Shown here piece by piece: positions 1-4,843 of a stretch of 7,265 nucleotides of DNA (within the stretch, counting starts at the first letter, position 1; every line of letters begins with the position of its first letter). Under the pieces are notes generated by a model. That model was not told the DNA's origin and made no database searches. It saw only the letters and a program-made list of their open reading frames with translations. The position numbers and the translations under genes were made by a program. This DNA comes from GCA-2726865 sp050053595 (GTDB taxonomy: Archaea > Thermoproteota > Bathyarchaeia > TCS64), in assembly GCA_050053595.1 (NCBI GenBank), contig JASFTK010000072.1:1-7265 (forward strand), read 5' to 3'.

Positions 1-25
1 GAGGGGCTCTGAGCCGGGCGATAAG

Positions 26-307
26 TTAACCGCTGAACCTCTCGTCCATTTCTGCCCTTATCCTCTCCAACTCCTCCCTGATGTCGTCGTGGAGCGTCCA
101 GTCCTCCATGGTGAAAAGGAAGTAAGCGACGCCCATCCCGATGAACCCCACGACATAATGGTGGGGCACAGGAAGGGGGAGGCTCCAAGTATCAGACCAG
201 AGAGGGTGCCCCGGGGCGTTGTAGGCCTGCTCAAAAGCCCCCCAGAAGGCGGTAATATAGAACAACCAGAAAATAATGTGCTTCAAGAGACCACGATTGA
301 TGTCCAT
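26..307 (-). CDS. Small two-helix membrane protein of unknown function
   Basis: A 93-residue protein that I do not recognise. Two hydrophobic segments are visible, about residues 9-27 and 50-67, joined by a Pro/Trp-rich loop. The last 25 residues are charged and probably helical (Glu/Arg-rich), so they most likely form a cytoplasmic tail. The ATG is the only usual start before an upstream in-frame stop, which is also the TAG that ends the metallopeptidase gene 39 bases upstream. No clear Shine-Dalgarno sequence precedes it. Codon choice (AGG for Arg, GAG, CTC) resembles the neighbours and supports a real gene. It lies on the same strand as the broken metallopeptidase gene and may be cotranscribed with it. 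The function is open; a membrane partner or anchor protein is possible but only a guess. Confidence 0.6.
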   Translation of the reverse strand: MDINRGLLKHIIFWLFYITAFWGAFEQAYNAPGHPLWSDTWSLPLPVPHHYVVGFIGMGVAYFLFTMEDWTLHDDIREELERIRAEMDERFSG

Positions 308-346
308 ACCACGATAAACAACCCCATCACAGGGAGATAAATCAGA

Positions 347-736
347 CTATCTCCCAGACCGCTCCTCCCGTTTCTGGCGTAGCCTCCTGTACAACGTCTC
401 CACGGTATCTTCGTTGACATAGCCCTTGTGATGCCTGAAGCCCCCCTGGAATCCATGGGGGATATGGAGCAGCTCGTGGATCAGCGTCCTCTCCTGGTCC
501 TCCGGGGACAGCCCGTCGAACCTCTCAGCTATGATCTCGATGATATAGGAGGGCTCCAGGCCCACCGCCTGCCAGATCCGGCCGCGCCCGTGGATCCTCG
601 CTATGGTACTCTTCGCCTTAGAGCCCCGACTCCTAACGCAGTGGAGAGCGTTGAGATCAACATGGTCGAACCTGAGGAGCTCAACAATCTCCTAGATCCG
701 CCGCCCCACATCGGGGGCGGGGAAATAATCGATCAA
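347..736 (-). pseudogene. Small HELLH metallopeptidase-like protein (COG4900-like), interrupted by an in-frame TAG
   Basis: The uninterrupted piece, 347-565 from a GTG, encodes 72 residues with a zinc-protease motif HELLH followed by FRHH. The same frame continues upstream of that GTG with clearly coding sequence (FDHVDLNALHC, then RSRGSK, then ARIHGRGRIWQ), matching my memory of the N-terminal part of small archaeal predicted metallopeptidases of about 120-140 residues. That upstream part has no ATG, GTG or TTG until a TAG at 692-694. Beyond the TAG the frame stays open back to a TTG at 734-736 and encodes YFPAPDV, also typical of the family start. Counted from that TTG the protein has 129 codons including the TAG at codon 15, with HELLH at 87-91. 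A GAGGTGA Shine-Dalgarno match sits at 746-752. The gene therefore looks recently inactivated, or the TAG is read through. The short 72-residue product alone would keep the metal motif but lose the conserved N-terminus. Confidence 0.72.
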
Positions 737-800
737 AGTCCCCCCTCACCTCTTCCATCTCCCCACAGGTTTTATCGTTATCCCCCATCAGAATCCAGTT

Positions 801-838
801 AAAGGGGCATCACAGGTGGCGATGCCTCCCATCCCTTT
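801..838. repeat. Inverted repeat (hairpin-like) in the divergent intergenic region
   Basis: GGCATC at 806-811 is the exact reverse complement of GATGCC at 821-826, with a 9-base loop. An outer pair, AAAGG at 801-805 and CCTTT at 834-838, extends it after a 7-base bulge. It lies between the divergent metallopeptidase and ECF genes and upstream of the predicted start points of both. It therefore reads better as a DNA operator or chance structure than as an RNA element. The rest of 759-880 shows nothing else I can support. Confidence 0.35.
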
Positions 839-882
839 GGGGTTTCTGTTATTGGTTTTTTGGTCCGTGCTTCAGGGGTTAC

Positions 883-890
883 TTTTATAT
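883..890 (+). promoter_or_regulatory. TATA box of the ECF/DUF4430 operon
   Basis: TTTTATAT is a near-perfect archaeal box A. Transcription starting about 24-28 bases downstream of its centre would begin near 911-915, almost at the TTG codon at 916, so the transcript would be essentially leaderless. The palindrome at 891-909 fills the space between this box and the predicted start point. Confidence 0.6.
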
Positions 891-909
891 GTTGGATGGA
901 TAATCCAAC
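891..909. promoter_or_regulatory. Perfect 7+7 palindrome, candidate operator
   Basis: GTTGGAT at 891-897 and ATCCAAC at 903-909 are exact reverse complements separated by the five bases ggata. The element directly follows the TATA box and ends at the predicted transcription start. This is a standard location for an archaeal repressor that blocks RNA polymerase recruitment. A dimeric winged-helix protein would fit the 12-bp half-site spacing. The assignment rests on symmetry and position only. Confidence 0.5.
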
Positions 910-915
910 CATGAG

Positions 916-1473
916 TTGACCGTCCACGGCAGACCCCTAGAACGCCAAGCGGTGAGGGCGAGCCTCATCGCGGTGATGACAGCGGCCTGCATCGCGAGCA
1001 ATTACCTCCTCATAGGGTTCACCAATATCAAGTTCATGGACCTCATAGTCTTCGTCTCAGGCTGCGCCTTCGGCCCCGCCCTCGGAGCAACCGTAGGCAT
1101 CCTCACATGGCTCGTCTACGGCACCCTTAACCCCTACGGCTTCTCCCTCCCCGTCCTCGTGGCAACCGCCCTCGGGGAGAGCCTCTACGGCGTCACCGGG
1201 GGGCTCATCGGAGCCCGGGGGGGCCTCGGAGAGGGGACCTCCGCGAGCTTCAAGTTCGCGATAATCGGCTTCCTGCTGACCTTCATCTACGACCTCGCCA
1301 CCAACATCGTCTCAGGGCTAACCGCCGGGATCCCAATCGCCGTCGCCCTGGTGGCGGGGATCCCCTTCGCCCTAGCCCACGAAGCCTCCAACGCCGCCTT
1401 CTTCTTCGTCGGAGCTCGCCCCCTCATCGACGCCGTGGACCGTCTGATACCAAAAGGAGAGAACAATGACTGA
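916..1473 (+). CDS. ECF transporter S component-like membrane protein
   Basis: A 185-residue, very hydrophobic protein with about six predicted membrane helices (roughly 13-34, 41-57, 58-70, 78-100, 111-133 and 137-165). Its size and pattern fit the substrate-binding S component of energy-coupling-factor importers (ECF_trnsprt-type fold). The first helix carries overlapping AxxxA motifs (Ala15, 19, 23, 27), the type of small-residue face used by S components to dock with EcfT. The segment GATVGILTW...NPYG at about 57-74 is also family-like. The substrate cannot be read from sequence. Shared ATPase and EcfT subunits are not in this window, as is usual for group II S components. The start is uncertain: TTG 916 is first in frame after a stop at 901-903, has no Shine-Dalgarno sequence, and would be nearly leaderless. 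GTG 952 or ATG 976 are later options. The stop overlaps the next gene by 8 bases. Confidence 0.75.
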   Translation: MTVHGRPLERQAVRASLIAVMTAACIASNYLLIGFTNIKFMDLIVFVSGCAFGPALGATVGILTWLVYGTLNPYGFSLPVLVATALGESLYGVTGGLIGARGGLGEGTSASFKFAIIGFLLTFIYDLATNIVSGLTAGIPIAVALVAGIPFALAHEASNAAFFFVGARPLIDAVDRLIPKGENND

Positions 1474-1921
1474 AGTCAGGAATATATGGATCTGGGCCAC
1501 GGCGGCCCTCCTGTGCACCACGATAGCTGCGTCATACCTGGCCCTCAACTACAGAACGGAGAACACAAGGCTCAAAGAGGACTACCAGGCCGTTCTGGAG
1601 GATGTGGAGGAGCTGACAGTCACAGTGGACATGAAACTGGACTATGGCAACGGCACCGTCCAATGGTACAATGCCACACGGGTCCCCCTCGAAGCAGACC
1701 TCCTCAAGGCCACCCAGCTCATCGCAGAGATCGAATACACAACCGGCGACCTTGGAGCACTCGTCAACGAGATCAACGGCGTCGAGGGAGACCCCAACAA
1801 CTTCTGGATCTGGCACTACTACGACGAGGACACCAGCTCATGGGAGTACGGCCCCACAGGCTGCAACGCCTGGATCCTCCACGACGGGGACATCGTCGCC
1901 TGGGTCTACTCCTCTTTCTGA
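1466..1921 (+). CDS. Membrane-anchored DUF4430 (transcobalamin beta-domain-like) protein
   Basis: A 151-residue protein translationally coupled to the S component, with start and stop overlapping at 1466-1473 and an AGGAG ribosome site at 1455-1459. Residues 6-27 form one hydrophobic segment (signal anchor), residues 30-50 a short charged helix or coiled coil, and residues 51-151 a DUF4430-like domain. The evidence for the domain is the LDYGNGTVQWYN strand pair, then FWIWHYYD, then the terminal pattern of Gly, aromatic, DGD and AWVY. DUF4430 is the small domain that closes over the corrinoid in animal transcobalamin and intrinsic factor. I expect it to face the outside of the cell, anchored by its N-terminus. 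Pairing with an S component suggests a surface capture partner for the importer. Corrinoid as ligand is inference from the family; another ligand or a purely structural role remains possible. The domain is unusually rich in Trp and Tyr. Confidence 0.7.
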   Translation: MTEVRNIWIWATAALLCTTIAASYLALNYRTENTRLKEDYQAVLEDVEELTVTVDMKLDYGNGTVQWYNATRVPLEADLLKATQLIAEIEYTTGDLGALVNEINGVEGDPNNFWIWHYYDEDTSSWEYGPTGCNAWILHDGDIVAWVYSSF

Positions 1922-1925
1922 CCCC

Positions 1926-1931
1926 TTTTTT
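1926..1931 (+). terminator. Oligo-T terminator after the ECF/DUF4430 operon
   Basis: A run of six T begins 4 bases after the stop of the DUF4430 gene. Archaeal RNA polymerase commonly terminates at such tracts without a hairpin. It separates the operon from the promoter of the DUF4443 gene. Confidence 0.5.
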
Positions 1932-1942
1932 ATTGAGAACCG

Positions 1943-1949
1943 TTAAAAT
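1943..1949 (+). promoter_or_regulatory. TATA-like box of the DUF4443 gene, flanked by a GAGAAC direct repeat
   Basis: TTAAAAT lies about 35 bases before the ATG at 1981, which would place the transcription start near 1970. The hexamer GAGAAC occurs on both sides, at 1935-1940 and 1955-1960, exactly 20 bases apart, about two helical turns. The repeat could be a regulator site or chance. Confidence 0.4.
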
Positions 1950-1980
1950 CCCCCGAGAACAACGGATGGTTGGAGCGGAG

Positions 1981-2592
1981 ATGGAAGCCCCCCATATCCT
2001 GAAAGAGATCGCAGGCAAGGTGGCCCCCGGGAGGCCCCCTGCCTACAAACCAGCCCACGCCCTCATGGCCCTCGAGACCATCGGCTCAGGGCTGGGGGTG
2101 GGGAGGCAGAGGCTCTCGGAAGCCCTCAGGCTGGGAGAGGGGACGGTCAGGACCCTGGTCGGGAGGCTCAAGGACCTGGGGCTCATCGAGACCTATAGGA
2201 GCGGTATGAGCCTCACTGGCAAGGGGGAACAGGTCCTCGAAGAGCTCAATGGACTGCTGGAGACCTGCGATATGTCAGAGACCCCCATCACAGTCGGCCC
2301 GGTCAACCGCGCGGTCATGGTGAGGGGTGGCGCGGGGAGGGTGGGGTGGGGGATCGAGCAGAGGGACACCGCCATCATCGCAGGGGCTCAGGGCGCCACA
2401 ACCCTGGTCTACAAGGGAGGGCGCCTGAGGATGCCAGGGATGGAGGATCCTCTAGACCCCGAGGTGGTGGATATGGTCATGGATAGGCTGGGACCTTCCG
2501 AAGGGGATGCGATAATCATCGGCTCATCGGGGGACCCCTTCCTCGCTGAGCTGGGGGCAAAATCAGCGGCTTTGGACCTCCTGGAGGGCTGA
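1981..2592 (+). CDS. DUF4443 family winged-helix protein, probable transcription regulator
   Basis: A 203-residue protein. Residues 15-95 hold a winged-helix DNA-binding domain: the APGRPP lead-in, helices at about 24-35 and 42-51, a recognition helix at about 53-68 (GTVRTLVGRLKDLGLI), and a wing ending in SLTGKG. The remainder, about 100-203, matches my memory of the archaeal DUF4443 domain, with DAIIIGSSGDP near the end; its ligand is not known to me. I chose ATG 1981 because GGAG at 1972-1975 lies 5 bases ahead and the TATA box predicts a start near 1970. ATG 1966, five codons upstream in frame, is the alternative. The frame is open much further left, but only as a shadow of the DUF4430 gene. 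Its position behind the ECF operon makes it a candidate local regulator, which is inference. Confidence 0.78.
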   Translation: MEAPHILKEIAGKVAPGRPPAYKPAHALMALETIGSGLGVGRQRLSEALRLGEGTVRTLVGRLKDLGLIETYRSGMSLTGKGEQVLEELNGLLETCDMSETPITVGPVNRAVMVRGGAGRVGWGIEQRDTAIIAGAQGATTLVYKGGRLRMPGMEDPLDPEVVDMVMDRLGPSEGDAIIIGSSGDPFLAELGAKSAALDLLEG

Positions 2593-2608
2593 ACCCTCAG
2601 ACCGCGCC

Positions 2609-2616
2609 ACTTATAT
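2609..2616 (+). promoter_or_regulatory. TATA box of the cyclotransferase-like gene
   Basis: ACTTATAT lies 28 bases (from its last base) ahead of ATG 2644. Transcription would begin near 2638, leaving a leader of about 6 bases and no room for a Shine-Dalgarno site. An ATG at 2634-2636 is out of frame and is probably upstream of the transcript. Confidence 0.5.
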
Positions 2617-2643
2617 CCCCAGATAACACCACCATGCCGTCAC

Positions 2644-3093
2644 ATGTACCACTATGCATACGGCTCAAACCTCTCCCCCAACTTCCTCAAGGAATACTGC
2701 CCCAGCGCCCAGTTCTTGATGAAGGCTCTCCTCCCTAATTTCAGGGTCGAGTTCAGATACTACTCGAAGAAGAGGCAGGGGGGCATCAGCAGCATCATCC
2801 CCCATCCCGGGGGGCTGGTCAACGGGGTCATATACGAGATCCCAGAGGACGAGATGCTGAGACTGGACGAAGTTGAGAGCGTGCCCCAGGGCTTCTACAT
2901 CAGGGAGACCTTCCTGGTTCTGGGGGATGATGGGGGGTGGCATGAAGCGGACCTCTACAGGGTCGTCGAGCCTGAGGGCCCCTATACCCCCGCCAAGAGC
3001 TACATCGGGCTGATGCTTGAGGGGGCTGAAGAGCACAGCTTGGACCCAGACTACATCAGGGAGCTCAAAGAGCTATACGAGTCCCTAACCTGA
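2644..3093 (+). CDS. Gamma-glutamylcyclotransferase-fold protein (GGCT/AIG2-like)
   Basis: A 149-residue cytoplasmic protein of standard size for this family. It opens with the hallmark YGSN at residues 6-9, which forms the substrate-binding loop. GVIYEI at 61-66 is the conserved strand, and LDEVE at 74-78 holds the expected catalytic acid (Glu78, equivalent to Glu98 of human GGCT). The C-terminal YTPAKSYIGLMLEGA block at about 114-128 is also typical. Characterised members cyclise gamma-glutamyl amino acids or amines, releasing 5-oxoproline. Glutathione is not expected in a TACK archaeon, so the natural substrate is probably another gamma-glutamyl compound. The gene has its own promoter and is convergent with the amidohydrolase gene, sharing 9 bases. 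No start earlier than ATG 2644 is in keeping with the family N-terminus. Confidence 0.85.
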   Translation: MYHYAYGSNLSPNFLKEYCPSAQFLMKALLPNFRVEFRYYSKKRQGGISSIIPHPGGLVNGVIYEIPEDEMLRLDEVESVPQGFYIRETFLVLGDDGGWHEADLYRVVEPEGPYTPAKSYIGLMLEGAEEHSLDPDYIRELKELYESLT

Positions 3094-4743
3094 GCCCCTT
3101 TCGTAGACTACCTCTCCGCCGACGATGGTCGTCAAGACCCGGATATCAACGATCTCCAGCGGGTCGACTGTGAAGATATCCCTGTCAAGGACCACCATGT
3201 CCGCAAGTTTCCCAGGCTCTAGGGAGCCCTTCTCACCCTCCTTCCCCTCCAGGTAAGCCCCGTTAAGGGTATAGGCCTTGACCGCCTCCTCCACCGATAT
3301 CCCCTGCTCCTCGCAGAGAACCCGTCCACCCACAGACCTCCGGGTGACGCAGCCCGAGATCCCAATGAGGACCCAGTTCTCCCCGAAGCCGTCGCTGTTC
3401 CCCCCAGCCACTACGCCATGCTCCTTGAAACCCCTCATCGGGTAGTAGCCGCAGAGCCTATCTTCCCCCAGGGCTGCGTGGTGGCTGTCCCCGATTGGGT
3501 GACAGAATCCGATGGAGGCCGAGACCGCGACGCCGAGCCTCGCCATCCTCTCAAGCTGCCTGGGGACCACGTAACCGGCGTGCTCGATCCTGTGCCTGTG
3601 ATCCTCCCAGGGCCTGCTCTCAACCGCAGCTCCGATGGCATCCAGTGCTAGGTCCACCGCCCGGTCCCCGATGGCATGGATACAGGCCCGGTTCCCAGCT
3701 CTGTGGAGCTCAACGGTCTCCCTGATCAGGTCCTCTCTGGAGACCCTCATTATCCCCCTGTTCCCCGGGTCGTTGGCATAGTCCTCGTGGAGGGCCGCGG
3801 TGAGGCTGCCCATCGCCCCGTCGACCCCGATCTTCACCCCTATCACATAGAGCCTGTCGCTCCAGCCGAACCCCGTCCTGAGTCCCTGCCGAGCGAGGTC
3901 TGCCGTGGCATGTCCATTGTAGGGGGCCATACCGTCCAGCATCATCCCCACCCTCATCCGGAGCCCCCCAGATCTATCTAACTCTTGGTAGGCCTGGGCC
4001 TCAGGGGCCTTGATGTGGGCCTCGTGGACCGTGGTTATCCCCCAGCTCAGCAGCATCCCCTCGACCACTGGCCAATTCTCCACCATCACCCTCACAGTCT
4101 CATCCTTCCCCAGCTTTGGGATCCTATCCCTCACCAAGTTCATCGCGGCGATCTCATCCAGCCTCCCCGTCAGCTCCCCAGAACCATCCTTCTCGATGCG
4201 ACCCCCCGATGGCTGAGGGGTCTCTCTATTGATGCCTGCGAGTTCCAGGGCGAGGCTGTTGGCGACGGCGTTATGCCCCCCAGCCCTCCCCAAGTAGATG
4301 GGGTGTTGGTCACTGGCCTCGTCGAGGTCGTGCTTGGTGGGCCAGCGTCCATCTTCCAGCCTGGTCTCGTCAAACCAGTTACCAATGATCCACTCCCTAG
4401 GAGGTTTCTCTGAGGCTTTCGCCGCGAGGGCGTCGATGATCTCCTGGATGGTCTCCATGGGGGGTGACCGGCAGCTGACCCAGTCCACTCTCAGCCCCCT
4501 CCTGATGCAGTGCTCGTGGCTGTCGACGAACCCGGGGAGCAAGGTCCTCCCCTCAAGGTCTATAACCTCAGCATCACTCCTAGCCAGGCTCTCGATCTCC
4601 CCGGTGGAACCCACCGCCAATATTCTCCCGTCCTTGACCGCCACAGCCTCCGCAATGGTCAAGGCCGGGTCCATTGTGGCCACCTTACCGTTGATGAGGA
4701 TCAGGTTCGCCCTTAGGGATTCCAGATGACTACTCTCGGGCAT
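3085..4743 (-). CDS. YtcJ-type metal-dependent amidohydrolase (Amidohydro_3, COG1574)
   Basis: A 552-residue protein of usual length for the family. It has a small N-terminal beta domain (12-70), then the TIM barrel, and returns to the beta domain at the C-terminus (LEPGKLADMVVLDRD at about 508-522). Visible metal and catalytic residues are His76 and His78 in DSHEH, Lys304 and Asp308 in KIGVDGAMGS, His356 in IHAIGD, His388 in HRIEHAG, and Asp451 in GGNSDGF. Together these give a complete-looking active site. Such enzymes hydrolyse amides, cyclic amides or N-formyl groups; the exact substrate cannot be read, and calls such as N-substituted formamide deformylase are unsafe. A cytoplasmic location is likely as no signal peptide is present. 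The ATG follows a TATA box at 4776-4783 and a GGTG at 4751-4754. The gene ends in TAG, overlapping the tail of the convergent cyclotransferase gene. Confidence 0.88.
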   Translation of the reverse strand: MPESSHLESLRANLILINGKVATMDPALTIAEAVAVKDGRILAVGSTGEIESLARSDAEVIDLEGRTLLPGFVDSHEHCIRRGLRVDWVSCRSPPMETIQEIIDALAAKASEKPPREWIIGNWFDETRLEDGRWPTKHDLDEASDQHPIYLGRAGGHNAVANSLALELAGINRETPQPSGGRIEKDGSGELTGRLDEIAAMNLVRDRIPKLGKDETVRVMVENWPVVEGMLLSWGITTVHEAHIKAPEAQAYQELDRSGGLRMRVGMMLDGMAPYNGHATADLARQGLRTGFGWSDRLYVIGVKIGVDGAMGSLTAALHEDYANDPGNRGIMRVSREDLIRETVELHRAGNRACIHAIGDRAVDLALDAIGAAVESRPWEDHRHRIEHAGYVVPRQLERMARLGVAVSASIGFCHPIGDSHHAALGEDRLCGYYPMRGFKEHGVVAGGNSDGFGENWVLIGISGCVTRRSVGGRVLCEEQGISVEEAVKAYTLNGAYLEGKEGEKGSLEPGKLADMVVLDRDIFTVDPLEIVDIRVLTTIVGGEVVYERGSG

Positions 4744-4775
4744 AACAATACACCGTTTTTTGCACCTATGTGACT

Positions 4776-4783
4776 CTATTTAA
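4776..4783 (-). promoter_or_regulatory. TATA box of the amidohydrolase gene
   Basis: On the minus strand this reads TTAAATAG, about 36 bases before the ATG at 4743. The predicted start is near 4754, giving a leader of about 10 bases that begins with GGTG, a partial Shine-Dalgarno sequence. A run of six A on the transcribed-sense strand (complement of 4756-4761) falls between box and start. Confidence 0.45.
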
Positions 4784-4800
4784 CACCGTCGAGGGGCTAC

Positions 4801-4827
4801 AAAAATGTGGGAAGGTTTTGGACAAAA
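4801..4827 (-). terminator. Oligo-T region after the MBL-fold gene
   Basis: Downstream of the stop at 4844 the minus strand carries T4 (complement of 4824-4827) and then T5 (complement of 4801-4805) within 45 bases. These are suitable as a weak archaeal terminator, followed closely by the amidohydrolase promoter, so the two hydrolase genes are probably separate units. Confidence 0.35.
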
Positions 4828-4843
4828 GAAGGTTGAGCGAACT

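Noticed and set aside
692..694. Genome-wide recoding of TAG as pyrrolysine
   Set aside because: TAG ends the amidohydrolase and MBL-fold genes at natural C-termini and also ends the metallopeptidase frame itself, and nothing of the pyl system is in the window. Site-specific readthrough remains possible but less likely than a mutation.
428..802. Plus-strand 124-codon frame opposite the metallopeptidase gene
   Set aside because: It is an antisense shadow, Pro/Leu-rich, with no recognisable domain and no ribosome site. The minus strand carries the HELLH family protein.
1486..1965. Long upstream extension of the DUF4443 reading frame, giving a 368-residue ORF
   Set aside because: This part is Arg/His/Gly/Pro-rich low-complexity sequence lying in another frame of the well-supported DUF4430 gene. 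The recognisable DUF4443 protein begins only after 1966, and a promoter and ribosome site sit just ahead of 1981.
3418..4729. Several plus-strand frames of 68-143 codons opposite the amidohydrolase gene
   Set aside because: All lie inside the 552-residue amidohydrolase with a complete active site. Their translations look like GC-rich antisense shadows.
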